A stretch of 60,748 nt of DNA from Terriglobales bacterium (GTDB taxonomy: Bacteria; Acidobacteriota; Terriglobia; Terriglobales; Acidobacteriaceae). The notes beneath the pieces were generated by a model. That model was not told where the DNA came from. It made no database searches and was given only the letters and a program-made list of their open reading frames with translations. Position numbers and translations under genes: made by a program. The stretch is from assembly GCA_035764005.1 (NCBI GenBank), contig DASTZZ010000093.1, positions 1 to 60,748 on the forward strand, given 5' to 3'. Positions 50,083-59,514 of the stretch are shown piece by piece. Each line of letters opens with the position of its first letter. The first letter of the stretch is position 1.

Positions 50083-50194
50083 GTGCCACGATCACGCAGT
50101 ATCACCTATTGAAGGTTGCGTCCCGGGTTGGGGTCTTACCGACTGCCGCCAGCGGTTCCGTTGCTCTTCGTGAGAAAATAGCCTTACCCCCGAA

Positions 50195-52591
50195 ATGGCT
50201 ACTCAATCTCTGCAATCAGCTCCTCTCCCCTGTCGCGCCACCCCTGAGTTGCTAAAAACGCACGGCATCACCTCTGACGAATACGAGCGCATTGTGCAGG
50301 CGCTCGGACGCGAGCCATCGCTGACTGAGCTCGGCATCTATAGCGTGATGTGGAGCGAGCACTGCTCGTATAAATCCTCCAAGATCCATCTCAAGCGATT
50401 ACCGACGCACAGCCCGCGCGTGGTTCAAGGACCAGGCGAGAATGCGGGGATCATCGACATAGGCGATGGCTGGGCGTGCGCGTTCAAAATCGAGTCGCAC
50501 AATCATCCTTCTTACATCGAGCCATTCCAAGGCGCCGCGACCGGAGTAGGAGGAATTCTCCGCGACATATTCACCATGGGCGCGCGCCCACTGGCAGTAA
50601 TGGATTCGCTACGCTTTGGACCGGTGAAGCAGGGGACAGGGAACAGGGGACAGGGGACAGGAAAGAACGCTGATTCTTCCAATGGCAAGGCTCAGAAGCT
50701 TAGCAGCTTAGAAGCTCAGCAGCTTCTTCACAAAAACCATTCCATCCTCGAAGGCGTCGTCAGCGGAATTGCGTCGTATGGGAACTGTTTTGGCGTTCCC
50801 AATTTGGGAGGAGAAACGAAGTTTGAGGAGTGCTACTCCGGGAATCCGCTGGTGAATGCCTTTGCGCTTGGGCTGGTGCGCAAGGATGAGATCTTCTACG
50901 CCAAGGCGGCGGGCGAGGGCAATCCTGTCATTTACGTAGGTTCCAAGACGGGACGCGACGGCATTCATGGCGCAACGATGGCCAGCGAAGAGTTCAAGGA
51001 AGGCTCGGAGCAGAAGCGTCCTAATGTGCAGGTTGGCGATCCATTCATGGAAAAACTCTTGCTCGAAGCCTGCCTCGAAGCCATGCAGACTGGCGCCATC
51101 GTCGGCATTCAGGATATGGGTGCCGCAGGTCTGACATGCTCTACCTGCGAGATGGGGGCGCGTGGCGCGGTGGGTGTGGAGATCGAACTCGATCTGGTGC
51201 CGCAGCGCGAGCAGGGCATGAATGCGTACGAGATCATGCTCAGCGAATCGCAGGAACGGATGCTGCTCGTGGCCGAGAACGGTCGCGAACGAGAAGTATT
51301 TCGCGTGTTCGATAAATGGGGACTCGATGCGGTCACCATCGGCCGAGTGATTCGCGAGCCGCGGTTGCGCGTGCTTGAACACGGCAACGTTGTCGCCGAT
51401 ATTCCCAACACTTCTCTCACGGACGATGCTCCGGTGTACCGCCGGCCGATGCAGGCGTGGTCAGTTTCCGTCCCGAAGGACAAACCTGTTTCTCTAAAGC
51501 TCGGAATCGAGCGCGACTTTACTCCCGAATTGAAACTGCTCCTCGGGAGCTGCAACATCTGTTCCAAGCGCTGGATTCACGAGCAATACGACAGCATGGT
51601 GCAGACCAATACCGTGCTCGGCCCCGGCGGCGATGCCGGCGTTATGCGCATTAAGGACACGCAGCGCGGGCTGGCGATGTCGCTCGACGGCAATGGCCGC
51701 TGGTGCTATCTGAATCCCAAATTGGGAGCCATGCACGCCGTTGCGGAAGCTTCCCGGAAGGTCGCTTGCGCCGGCGCACTGCCCGTAGCCGCGACCAATT
51801 GCCTGAACTTCGGCAATCCCGAGAAGCCGCACATCATGTGGCAGTTCTCGGAAGTAATCGATGGACTCGCCGAAGCCTGTAACGCGTTGGGCACTCCGAT
51901 CACCGGCGGCAACGTCAGCCTCTATAACGAAACGCTCGGGGAGGGTATTTACCCGACTCCCGTACTGGGGGTGGTTGGCATCATCGAGGACATCCGCCAT
52001 GCTGTCGGGTCCGATTTCAAAGCTCCCGGGCGCGAGGTGTTTCTGCTCTCAGCCTCCGCTGCGGCCTACGACGAGCGCCAATTGGGTTCATCGGAGTACG
52101 CAAAAGAGGTGGTTGGTGAACTCTGGGGAGAGCCTCCGGTTCTTGATCTCAAGGCTGAGTCAGCATTGCACCAGTGCCTTCTTCGGCTGGTCGCCAGCGG
52201 ACTGATCGAGTCTGCTCACCACTGCTCCGACGGTGGTCTGGCCGTAGCCGCTGCCGAATCGTGCTTCCGCCATGAAATTGGTGCAGAGTTGCGCCTTCCC
52301 GATGGCTCCGAGCCGCTCGAGATCGCGTTGTTTGGGGAGAAAGCCAGCAGGGTGCTGGTTTCCTGCGTCCCGGGTAACCGCCAGATCATCCAAGAGATAG
52401 CTGATTCCCATTCAATTCACCTGGACTTTCTAGGGCGCAGCGGGGGAGACCGTCTCGTTATTCAGAGGGCATCCACCGACGTGGTTTCCGCTTATGTGTG
52501 CGATTTGAAAAATGTATGGGCTGGAGCCCTGGAATCGGCACTACACTCGGACGTACCTGATCAACTTGTGCCCGACTTGCTGGATAAGTAG
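50195..52591 (+). CDS. purL: Phosphoribosylformylglycinamidine synthase, small-type PurL with an insertion
   Basis: A 798-residue PurL that uses ATP and ammonia (from PurQ) to convert FGAR to FGAM in purine synthesis. The core is intact: [11 protein letters not shown] (53-63), [20 protein letters not shown] (100-119), [17 protein letters not shown] and the second half starting at [16 protein letters not shown]. Between SLRFGPVK (145) and ILEGVVSG (184) there are about 33 extra residues compared with the B. subtilis-type enzyme as I recall it. This stretch (Gln146 to about Leu178) is Gly/Gln/Ser-rich and is encoded by repeat DNA described separately. The insert lies in a surface loop and the frame is kept, so activity may be retained. 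purF follows 107 bases later. Confidence 0.95.
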   Translation: MATQSLQSAPLPCRATPELLKTHGITSDEYERIVQALGREPSLTELGIYSVMWSEHCSYKSSKIHLKRLPTHSPRVVQGPGENAGIIDIGDGWACAFKIESHNHPSYIEPFQGAATGVGGILRDIFTMGARPLAVMDSLRFGPVKQGTGNRGQGTGKNADSSNGKAQKLSSLEAQQLLHKNHSILEGVVSGIASYGNCFGVPNLGGETKFEECYSGNPLVNAFALGLVRKDEIFYAKAAGEGNPVIYVGSKTGRDGIHGATMASEEFKEGSEQKRPNVQVGDPFMEKLLLEACLEAMQTGAIVGIQDMGAAGLTCSTCEMGARGAVGVEIELDLVPQREQGMNAYEIMLSESQERMLLVAENGREREVFRVFDKWGLDAVTIGRVIREPRLRVLEHGNVVADIPNTSLTDDAPVYRRPMQAWSVSVPKDKPVSLKLGIERDFTPELKLLLGSCNICSKRWIHEQYDSMVQTNTVLGPGGDAGVMRIKDTQRGLAMSLDGNGRWCYLNPKLGAMHAVAEASRKVACAGALPVAATNCLNFGNPEKPHIMWQFSEVIDGLAEACNALGTPITGGNVSLYNETLGEGIYPTPVLGVVGIIEDIRHAVGSDFKAPGREVFLLSASAAAYDERQLGSSEYAKEVVGELWGEPPVLDLKAESALHQCLLRLVASGLIESAHHCSDGGLAVAAAESCFRHEIGAELRLPDGSEPLEIALFGEKASRVLVSCVPGNRQIIQEIADSHSIHLDFLGRSGGDRLVIQRASTDVVSAYVCDLKNVWAGALESALHSDVPDQLVPDLLDK
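50630..50728 (+). repeat. Repeat DNA in frame within purL
   Basis: From 50630 to 50663 the words GGGGACAG and GGGAACAG are repeated in tandem. From 50698 to 50728 comes GCTTAGCAGCTTAGAAGC plus CAGCAGCTTC, which matches the intergenic element at 41212-41251 nearly word for word. Together they form a 99-base in-frame stretch that accounts for the extra residues of PurL. Confidence 0.8.
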
Positions 52592-52698
52592 CTACCGGCT
52601 TCCGGCTAGAGAGCAAGATCGGATCGAGAGTGACAGGGGAAGAGTAGAGGCCACGTAGAAACCGGAGATTTGGCTAGCAGCCAGTAGCTAGAAGCTAA
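52592..52698. repeat. Imperfect inverted word repeats between purL and purF
   Basis: TAGCTACCGGCTTCCGGCTA next to the purL stop is loosely mirrored by GGCTAGCAGCCAGTAGCTAG (52672-52691) and AGAAGCTA up to the purF start codon. It follows the pattern of the other word-repeat elements. It occupies the place of the purF ribosome-binding site; no normal Shine-Dalgarno sequence is visible there. Confidence 0.5.
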
Positions 52699-54132
52699 AT
52701 GCCATTTATAGGCGATAAGTTTCACGACGAATGCGGAGTGATGGCCGTTCACGGGCATCCCGAAGCTTCGAAGCTCGTGTACCTCGGCCTTTATGCTTTG
52801 CAGCATCGCGGACAGGAATCTGCAGGCATCGCCAGTTCCGATTTCGTACGGCTGCACAACATTAAGGCCATGGGACTGGTCGCCGACATCTTCACCGAGG
52901 ATGTCCTCGGCAGACTCCCCGGCTCACTCGCCATCGGCCACACGCGATATTCCACGACCGGCGATTCGGCGCTGCTGAACGCACAGCCGATCCGTGTAGA
53001 GTGCAATAAAGGCGCCATCGCTTTGGCCCATAATGGGAATTTGGTCAACGCGCACATTCTGCGCCGGCAGCTGGAGCATAACGGGTCGATTTTTCAGACG
53101 ACCAGCGACACCGAAGTCGTGGTACATCTCATCGCGCAATCCAAAGAGCAGACACTGCCCGACGCAATTGCCGATGCTTTGCGCCGCCTTGAAGGAGCTT
53201 TCTCCCTCGTTCTGATGACGCGGGATCGTATCTTTGCTGCGCGCGATCCGCACGCGTTTCGTCCGCTCTCGATGGGCACGCTGCCCAATGCCACTGGAAC
53301 GGGAACTCCGGCGGTGGTCTTTGCTTCTGAGAGCTGCGCATTTGACCTCATCGGCGCGCATTATGAGCGCGATCTCAAGCCGGGAGAGTTGGTTATCGTT
53401 GGGAACGAAGGCGTGCACTCACGCTTCTTCTCGGCGCCAAAGCAGCAGTCGAGCTGCATCTTCGAGCATGTCTATTTCTCGCGGCCAGACAGCGTGATCT
53501 TCGGCCGCCCGGTGCAGGAGAGCCGCGAAGCTCTGGGCCGAGAACTCGCCCGTGAAGCTCCGGTGGATGCAGACCTAGTAGTGCCGGTTCCGGATTCGGG
53601 AGTTACGGCAGCGGTTGGGTTCGCCAACGAAAGTGGTATTCCCTTCAGCTTCGGCCTGATTCGCAATCACTACGTCGGCCGCACGTTTATAGAGCCGGAA
53701 CAGCGTGTGCGCGACTTCGGCGTGCGTCTGAAGCTCAATCCTGTCCAGCATCTTCTGAAAGGCAAGCGTGTCGTTCTCATCGATGACTCGATCGTGCGTG
53801 GAACTACAAGCCGCAAGATCGTGCGCATGGTTCGTGATGCCGGTGCTACGGAAGTACACATGCGCATCTCCTGCCCGCCAACGATCTCACCATGCTTCTA
53901 TGGAGTCGACACGCCGTCGAAGAAACACCTCATTGCGGCCAATAAGTCGATCGAAGAGATCCGCGAATACATCGGGGCAGATTCCCTTGCCTATCTTTCG
54001 CTCGACGGCCTGAAGCGCGCCTGCGCTGAAGGTGAGAACGTTACCTATTGCACCGCCTGCTATACCGGTAAGTACCCAACTGACTTCGTTGATATCGAGG
54101 ATATCGAGCCCGCTCCGATCGCATTGAAGTAG
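52699..54132 (+). CDS. purF: Amidophosphoribosyltransferase
   Basis: A 477-residue enzyme that makes phosphoribosylamine from PRPP and glutamine, the first committed step of purine synthesis. A short propeptide (MPFIGDKFHDE) precedes the nucleophile Cys12 (ECGVMAV), which must be exposed by processing. The N-terminal Ntn-hydrolase domain has LQHRGQESAGIA. The PRPP loop is VVLIDDSIVRGTTSRK. Cysteines in the C-terminal part (CPPTISPCFYG and CTACYTGKYP) indicate the B. subtilis-type 4Fe-4S enzyme. It follows purL, so the two form a purine operon. The start has no clear ribosome-binding site, as repeat DNA abuts it. Confidence 0.96.
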   Translation: MPFIGDKFHDECGVMAVHGHPEASKLVYLGLYALQHRGQESAGIASSDFVRLHNIKAMGLVADIFTEDVLGRLPGSLAIGHTRYSTTGDSALLNAQPIRVECNKGAIALAHNGNLVNAHILRRQLEHNGSIFQTTSDTEVVVHLIAQSKEQTLPDAIADALRRLEGAFSLVLMTRDRIFAARDPHAFRPLSMGTLPNATGTGTPAVVFASESCAFDLIGAHYERDLKPGELVIVGNEGVHSRFFSAPKQQSSCIFEHVYFSRPDSVIFGRPVQESREALGRELAREAPVDADLVVPVPDSGVTAAVGFANESGIPFSFGLIRNHYVGRTFIEPEQRVRDFGVRLKLNPVQHLLKGKRVVLIDDSIVRGTTSRKIVRMVRDAGATEVHMRISCPPTISPCFYGVDTPSKKHLIAANKSIEEIREYIGADSLAYLSLDGLKRACAEGENVTYCTACYTGKYPTDFVDIEDIEPAPIALK

Positions 54133-54244
54133 AACGCACAGCGAACCAGCGAACCGGTTCAGAGACTGTACAAAGTGGAGAATGCAGTGGGAAAGGACTA
54201 CTCACGCGAGTGGCAGCATGGTTCGGTCTTCCTTACGCTTCCCG

Positions 54245-55156
54245 CTAGGCCTGCTGCAGGGCAAAGTCTTTGTGCTTGGGAGCGAGCTTTTCCAGTTCCG
54301 GATACGACTTCGGCTTTACCAGAGTAAGTTCCTGCGGTTGAGATTTCGTCAGCAGAGCTTTATTTAGGATTTCGAGCGCGATATCCGTGTTGGTGGGTAC
54401 GATGATGGTCGCTGCCAGGAGTTCTTCGCTAACCCAGCGCTGCCCGGTCCCCGCCATTCCATCGACTCCCGTGAACGGAATCCAGGACCATTCTGGAACG
54501 ATCTCTTTCAACGCTTTTCGCACGCCAAGGGCCATCACGTCGTTCTGTCCGCAGACGAGATCCACGCGCGAGTCGCGGGAGGTGCGCAGCCTCATTAATG
54601 AGATCGTCGCCTGATAGGCGCTTGTCTCTGTCCACTGACCGCTTAACACTCTGACTTGTACGTTCTCCGGCTTGGCTTCCATCATGCCCTGCGTGCGCTG
54701 TTGCGCAGCAAAGCTGGACGAGGGTCCCTGCACATACAAAACTTGTCCGCCTTGAGGAAGAAGCTGCTGCATCTGGCGGCTCTGCATGCGGCCAATTTCG
54801 ACGTGATCGGAGCTGACGCCGAAAATCGGTGCGCTGCTCTGGCGGCGGAGGTCGCGAATGTAATCGGTTTCGCGATTCAAAATCACCCACCCAACGTTGG
54901 CCTTTGCCGCGGCCGCCGCAACCTGCTGCAACCCCGTTCCTGCAGGTTCAAACACAATTGCGTGTGGGCGCTTTTCTGCTGAGGCCTGAATACCTTCCAG
55001 GAGCTGCTGGCTTTGTGTAATGGCGTCGCTGGCCGCGTACATTACTTCGACGCGCATTCCCAATTTGGTACCAGCTCGTTCCGCGGCAACAGCCTGCTCG
55101 CGTTGGTAATCGTTATCTTTCGTGATCAGCGAGACAAGTACTCGAATCGATTCCAC
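54245..55156 (-). CDS. Periplasmic-binding-protein-like sugar-binding domain protein without signal peptide
   Basis: A 303-residue protein with the type I periplasmic-binding fold of ribose/LacI-type sugar-binding proteins: IRVLVSLITKDNDYQREQA at the start, HAIVFEPAGTGLQQVAAAAA, QGPSSSFAAQQRTQGMMEA and CGQNDVMALGVRKAL. The start is the GTG at 55156, with AGGAG eight bases upstream; the frame continues upstream to a TTG at 55255 but neither version has a signal peptide or an N-terminal HTH. So it is either a cytoplasmic ligand sensor or an exported protein that has lost its leader. No permease or ATPase is adjacent. The unusual C-terminal tail reads YPELEKLAPKHKDFALQQA. Confidence 0.75.
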   Translation of the reverse strand: MESIRVLVSLITKDNDYQREQAVAAERAGTKLGMRVEVMYAASDAITQSQQLLEGIQASAEKRPHAIVFEPAGTGLQQVAAAAAKANVGWVILNRETDYIRDLRRQSSAPIFGVSSDHVEIGRMQSRQMQQLLPQGGQVLYVQGPSSSFAAQQRTQGMMEAKPENVQVRVLSGQWTETSAYQATISLMRLRTSRDSRVDLVCGQNDVMALGVRKALKEIVPEWSWIPFTGVDGMAGTGQRWVSEELLAATIIVPTNTDIALEILNKALLTKSQPQELTLVKPKSYPELEKLAPKHKDFALQQA

Positions 55157-55443
55157 GCCAACGCTCCTCTGCTCCGGAAACGACTGCTGGACGACGCTCA
55201 ATGCACATTTTTTGCACCGAACCGTCCCAGGAGCAAAGCTAAAGCGAGGCCACAAGTAACCGAAGTCACATCAAAGTGATGCCCTTGGCGCAAGTTGGCG
55301 AACGCTCCTGCCGAGAAGACCTCATCTCATCTTTGTCGGGTCAATAGATTCTGTTCTCCGCAGCGTTGGCAATGAGTCTGGGGCTCGATTCACGATTCTG
55401 TAGAGCGCATCTGGAGCTTCTCCTACCTCCGAAACGTCACTTC

Positions 55444-55470
55444 GGCCGGTCTTCTGGACCGGCCTTTTTT
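55444..55470 (+). terminator. Strong intrinsic terminator with no obvious upstream gene
   Basis: GGCCGGTC and GACCGGCC form a perfect 8-bp stem with a 5-base loop, followed by six T residues. The preceding gene on this strand is purF, ending 1.3 kb upstream, and the gene in between is on the other strand. So the terminator may belong to an unannotated transcript from 55157-55443. I see no open frame or tRNA there. Confidence 0.8.
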
Positions 55471-55563
55471 GTTCCCCCGAACTTCCTCCGCATGCAAGTA
55501 ACGTGCGCAGTCGCTGCCCACTCGTAAAGCGATTCGGTCATCTCAACGACTGGTAAGGAGAGA

Positions 55564-55986
55564 ATGTACATGGCAAATCCTTTGCTCGACAACGAATTGA
55601 TGAATCGGGTCCCCAAAGTGATCAGTCCGACAACTCATGCGGTCATTGACTATGCAGTGGCGGGCTACTACTTCATTGCCGCTGGCGCGTGCTGGGGAGG
55701 CAACAAACGCGCCGGCATCGCCGCGCTTGCCAATGGGGCCGCGGTGCTCGGCGTCTCCATGTTCACCGACTACTGGGGCGATGGTCGCAAGCCGATCAGC
55801 TTTAAAACCCACGGCAACATCGATGTGGGACAAGGGCTCGCTGCGGCGCTTGCGCCTCTTCTACTCGGGTTCGCCGGTAAGCCTTCAGCATCGCTGTTCT
55901 GGGGACAGGCCGCAAGTGAAGTTGGCGTTCTCGCCATGACGGATTTTGAAGCCGCGGATCGCGAGTCACAGAGCTTGGCAGCTTAA
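55564..55986 (+). CDS. Small integral membrane protein of unknown function
   Basis: A 140-residue protein with about three hydrophobic segments (about 30-45, 48-62 and 93-112): AVIDYAVAGYYFIAAGACWG, then GIAALANGAAVLGVSMFTD, then GLAAALAPLLLGFAG. The polar N-terminus (MYMANPLLDNELMNRVPKVI) and the tail (DFEAADRESQSLAA) are probably cytoplasmic. The ATG at 55564 has AAGGAG five bases upstream. I do not recognise the family. It stands alone, with terminators on both sides. Confidence 0.72.
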   Translation: MYMANPLLDNELMNRVPKVISPTTHAVIDYAVAGYYFIAAGACWGGNKRAGIAALANGAAVLGVSMFTDYWGDGRKPISFKTHGNIDVGQGLAAALAPLLLGFAGKPSASLFWGQAASEVGVLAMTDFEAADRESQSLAA

Positions 55987-56004
55987 GCATCAGGCGGCAG
56001 CACA

Positions 56005-56036
56005 AAAGGGGCACAGGTCCAAGCCTATGCCCCTTT
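56005..56036. terminator. Terminator between convergent genes
   Basis: AAAGGGGCA (56005-56013) and TGCCCCTTT (56028-56036) form a perfect 9-bp stem around a 14-base loop. A/T runs lie at both ends of the stem, so it can act on the plus-strand membrane protein gene and, from the other side, on the minus-strand exported protein gene. Confidence 0.7.
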
Positions 56037-56056
56037 GTTGATTGCACTCGCGCCCA

Positions 56057-56485
56057 CTAGCGCAGCGAGGCCAGCACAATCACGTCCTCAGACGGCCGAA
56101 GGTTCTTCGCCATTTCGGTCTCCCGGCGAGTCTGTCTTAGTTCTCGCCCCTGCTTCTCGCCCTGCATCCAGATCTGCGCGAGGAAGTAGGTGTCGCCGTA
56201 GCGATGGAACAAAAGATGACTTGTCCCCGCTGCCTCAAGCTTCTCCGCCGCGTTTGAGCCAATTAAACGACCGACTTTGCCGTTTTCGCCGCGAATGGCC
56301 AGCGTTGAAGAGCCACTCGCATCATTGATCGATTGAATGCTGTAAGCTCCCGCAGGAAGACTCGCATTGTCCACGACGAAGTCGAATGGAACGTTTGCTT
56401 TTACATTGACGCTCTGAGCGTTCGCGCATGCCGCCACCAGCAGCAGACCGAACACGCCTAAGAAACTTGCGATTTGCCGTTTCAT
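56057..56485 (-). CDS. Small exported protein of unknown function
   Basis: A 142-residue protein with a signal peptide (MKRQIASFLGVFGLLLVAAC, then ANAQ). The mature part opens with SVNVKANVPFDFVVDNASLP and AGAYSIQSIND, a pattern I associate with small exported proteins in Acidobacteriota, and then appears as beta strands (TLAIRGENGKVGRLIG, SHLLFHRYGDTYFLAQIW). The ATG at 56485 has a strong GGAGG site; the longer frame to 56590 reads upstream of the signal peptide. A cysteine at residue 20 could be a lipoprotein site but lacks a good lipobox. Function unknown. Confidence 0.78.
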   Translation of the reverse strand: MKRQIASFLGVFGLLLVAACANAQSVNVKANVPFDFVVDNASLPAGAYSIQSINDASGSSTLAIRGENGKVGRLIGSNAAEKLEAAGTSHLLFHRYGDTYFLAQIWMQGEKQGRELRQTRRETEMAKNLRPSEDVIVLASLR

Positions 56486-56788
56486 ACTGCCTCCTTTCGG
56501 GTTGAGGCGGTGGAAGCAATGCGCCGGTGCCGTATAGCCTTTCACTGCTTCTGCTATTCGCTTCCGTCTCCACACCGTTGCCCGGATCATTGCAATGCGC
56601 GTGCCAAAAGAGGAATCAGGCGCAACTCGTTGATTTCACTCAGAGCAGAATTCTTATTGTGAAGGTTGGGGCCAACCGAATGGTTAATCTGCGACTCGAT
56701 ATGAACTCTTCGGCTGGTTAGCGGACTGTGCCAGGACAGGTGCATGGTAGGTACAACTCGTGTGTTTTGCGCCACACGCCCGACTCAG
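56486..56788. other. Gap before the end of the APC permease gene, nothing recognised
   Basis: These 303 bases should hold the promoter of the exported protein gene (on the minus strand, near 56500-56600) and the end of the permease transcript. I see neither a clear -35/-10 pair nor a hairpin with a T-tract. Confidence 0.5.
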
Positions 56789-58753
56789 TTATCCACTCAT
56801 CAGGAACAACAACGGATGCCTCGGCTTTGGATTCACTTCCCAGAACTTCACCAGTACGGAGTACACCACCAATCCGGTTTCTCCTTCTCCCCAGAGCACG
56901 AATGCTAACGACTGCTTCATCACGTTGCGTTGTGTAAGCCCGAGAATGACACTGATCGGATTCAGCACATCGGTGAGGAAGGCGATCGCGTTGGCGATCG
57001 CAGTAGCCCCAGTGACCTCGATCACATAATCGTCGCTTTCGCGCGTCACTGTGACTCGCAGACAAGAGTAGAACTCGCTGCGATTATCCATTAAGCGCAC
57101 ATAGAGAAAAGCCGTCGGACCGTGCAGATTGAAGTGATCAAGAACCTTCTTCTTCAGCCTGGCGCGATATTCCGGCTCATTGGCGTGGTGTGGAATGAGA
57201 TTCACCTTGCCATTGCAGATCGAGTTCCACAGGCGCTCAGATTCGGCATCGCGAAATTCGAACTCAGATACGCGCATTTCAGTTGCGCGATGGTAACGAC
57301 TGGCGCCACTCAGCGTGAGCAGCAGGAAGATAAAGCAACTGGCGATGATGACGCCATCAGGTCGCTCAATGATGTTAGCAATCAGCGTGTATCCGAATAC
57401 CAGCGTGACAATGCAGTAATAAACCGCCTTCAGATACGAGACCGGCTCCCTCCATGATCGCTCGCGCCACAGTGCCAGCGCGACCGCAACTGCAGCAGAA
57501 AACATAAGCACCAGCACGCCAGTGGCGTACGCGCTCCCTTGCGCGTTGACGTCAGCGTGGAAAATCAGCGTGACGACGACGTCGATTCCTAGCAGCAGCA
57601 ACACCAATGGACGGCGATAGGCAACCCACGGCGGCGCCATTCCAAATCGCGGAAGATAGCGCGGAATCAGGTTCAGCAGCCCGGTCATTGCCGATGCGCC
57701 CGCGAGCCACAAAACGAGAATCGTAGACAGATCGTACAAACTGCCAAACCGATTGCCGATAATCTGATGTGCCAGGTAAGCGATCGCACGTCCATTGGCT
57801 TCGCCGCCCTCACGGTACGCACTCTCAGGAATCAGCAGGACTGAAACAAAACTGGAGAGCAGCAGCAGCACGCTCATGATCGCCGCCGCTGAAAGCAGGA
57901 GTTTGCGGGTATTGCGAATTCTGCCGCGAGGCTGGACGTGAGAACTCTCGCGGTGATCGTCTTCCCGTCCTCCATCGACCAGTGGCATGACAGACACTCC
58001 AGTCTCGAATCCGCTCAGACCGAGTGCCAACTTGGGAAATACGAATGCTGAGGCCACAAACAGCGCTGTCCAATCGCCGTGAGATTCCAGTACTCGCGAC
58101 CAGTTCCGCAACAGCTCAGGCCGCTGGACGACCACGACAATGCAATAACCAAGGACCCACGCGTTTAGCAAGATGTAGGGAATGGTCGTCGCGGCAACCA
58201 CCACGATCGCTTCCCGGAATCCGGCGATAAAAACCACGGCCAGCAGCACGAGCAGGATCAACGTGACATCCATGTAGTGCGCGCCGAGGAAGCGATGCAG
58301 GTACGGATTCTCGGTGGCGTGCCGCGCGGCATCGGCAGCCGACAGCGTCATGGTAATAACGAAATCGGTTGCCGCAAACCCGAGCAGAATGAGGACGAAT
58401 ATCTTGCTCTTCCATCCGGAAAACAAATTTTCCAACAGCGCGATGGAGCCTTGCCCGGCATAGGAGCGAGCCGCAACCTCGGCGTAGATGGGAACCGCTC
58501 CGAGCAGGGTGACAAGAACCAGAATTCCGGTCGCCGAGAAAGAAAGCGCTCCTGCCGCAAGCAGCGCGATGCCCGGCTGATAGCCGATCGTTGAAAAATA
58601 ATCCACTCCCGTGAGCCAGAGCACCAGGTACCACGGATGGGTGTGGTCCGCAGCCTCAGGGACATCGAGTGGACTTCCAGTAAATAAAAACCGGCTAAAC
58701 GGATTGGTGCGGCGGGGCGCCGTCTCTGGGGTAGGAATGCTGGTTGTGTGCAT
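56789..58753 (-). CDS. APC-superfamily amino acid/cation permease with a C-terminal soluble domain
   Basis: A 654-residue membrane transporter. About 12 membrane segments span residues 45-480, starting at WYLVLWLTGVDYFSTIGYQP, with the APC-type broken helix in GYQPGIALLAAGALSF and a FPKLALGLSGFETGVSVMPL segment. Residues about 490-654 are soluble and cytoplasmic (RVSEFEFRDAESERLWNSIC onwards), longer than in normal APC permeases. The ATG at 58753 follows a weak TTG start seven codons earlier. Substrates in this group are amino acids or, in KUP-like members, potassium; the substrate cannot be told. It has no partner genes. Confidence 0.85.
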   Translation of the reverse strand: MHTTSIPTPETAPRRTNPFSRFLFTGSPLDVPEAADHTHPWYLVLWLTGVDYFSTIGYQPGIALLAAGALSFSATGILVLVTLLGAVPIYAEVAARSYAGQGSIALLENLFSGWKSKIFVLILLGFAATDFVITMTLSAADAARHATENPYLHRFLGAHYMDVTLILLVLLAVVFIAGFREAIVVVAATTIPYILLNAWVLGYCIVVVVQRPELLRNWSRVLESHGDWTALFVASAFVFPKLALGLSGFETGVSVMPLVDGGREDDHRESSHVQPRGRIRNTRKLLLSAAAIMSVLLLLSSFVSVLLIPESAYREGGEANGRAIAYLAHQIIGNRFGSLYDLSTILVLWLAGASAMTGLLNLIPRYLPRFGMAPPWVAYRRPLVLLLLGIDVVVTLIFHADVNAQGSAYATGVLVLMFSAAVAVALALWRERSWREPVSYLKAVYYCIVTLVFGYTLIANIIERPDGVIIASCFIFLLLTLSGASRYHRATEMRVSEFEFRDAESERLWNSICNGKVNLIPHHANEPEYRARLKKKVLDHFNLHGPTAFLYVRLMDNRSEFYSCLRVTVTRESDDYVIEVTGATAIANAIAFLTDVLNPISVILGLTQRNVMKQSLAFVLWGEGETGLVVYSVLVKFWEVNPKPRHPLLFLMSG

Positions 58754-58873
58754 TCTCGACGCAATTACCTGCACTCAAATGTACCTGATGCGCCCTCATA
58801 AAATGTTTACTGCTTCCACGGACAGCGGTTAGGACTAAAATCTCCGCCAAGACAGCCACACGAAGGAGGCAAC

Positions 58874-59299
58874 ATGTCGGATACAAACAAGGCTCTGGTG
58901 CGGCGGATCATTGAAGAAGTGGTGAACACAGGTAACTTCTCATCGCTCGACGAAGTTGTCGCGAGCGACTATACGTATTTCGAACCAACCATAGGAACCA
59001 TTACCGGGCGCGAGGGCTATCGCACAGTCGTGGGCATGTACCGCAGCGCATTTCCTGATATGACTCTCACGATTGAACAGCAGATTTCGGAGGGGGACAC
59101 GGTCGTCACACGCTGGACGGCGCGGGGAACACATGAGGGAGAATTATTCGGAATTGCTCCAACGGGCAAAAGAGTGTCCGTTGGGGGCGTGGTAATCAGC
59201 CGCGTCATCGACGGCCAGCTTGTGGAAGATTACGAATCCTACGATGTACACGGGATGATGCGCCAGCTCGGCGTGCTGGCCGCAGCGAAGGCAGCATAA
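58874..59299 (+). CDS. SnoaL-like ester-cyclase family protein
   Basis: A 141-residue protein of the NTF2-like SnoaL group: NKALVRRIIEEVVNTGNFSS, then the pocket segment DYTYFEPTIGTITGREGYRT, AFPDMTLTIEQQISEGDTVV, TRWTARGTHEGELFGIAPTG and EDYESYDVHGMMRQLG. This is the usual layout of the uncharacterised SnoaL-like proteins common in soil bacteria. Some members are polyketide cyclases, but single genes outside polyketide clusters generally have unknown roles, as here. A GGAGG lies 5 bases before the start. Confidence 0.88.
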   Translation: MSDTNKALVRRIIEEVVNTGNFSSLDEVVASDYTYFEPTIGTITGREGYRTVVGMYRSAFPDMTLTIEQQISEGDTVVTRWTARGTHEGELFGIAPTGKRVSVGGVVISRVIDGQLVEDYESYDVHGMMRQLGVLAAAKAA

Positions 59300-59335
59300 C
59301 TTCGGACGGTACGATGATGCCGCTGAATTAACTCC

Positions 59336-59378
59336 GGGGACCTGTTGCGCGGTTCGCTTGGGAAAGCAGGTCCCCTTT
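59336..59378 (+). terminator. Possible terminator of the SnoaL gene
   Basis: GGGGACCTG (59336-59344) and CAGGTCCCC (59367-59375) form a perfect 9-bp stem with a 22-base loop, followed by TTT only. It lies 36 bases after the stop codon. The short T-tract and the long loop weaken the call. Confidence 0.5.
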
Positions 59379-59514
59379 CAGCAGACTTTCGCCGAAAGAA
59401 ATCAACACGTTTGTGGAGCGAGGGATAGGCCGTATTCCTTAGATCGGCGAAGCGGCATTGCCGTTTTTCATGCGACCATCTTTGTTATAAATTCGGAATA
59501 TTCCGCGAGCGCCA

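Noticed and set aside
50631-50663. GGGGACAG tandem repeat considered as a CRISPR or VNTR array
   Set aside because: Units are 8 bases with no spacers, too short for CRISPR; treated as slippage-type repeat within purL.
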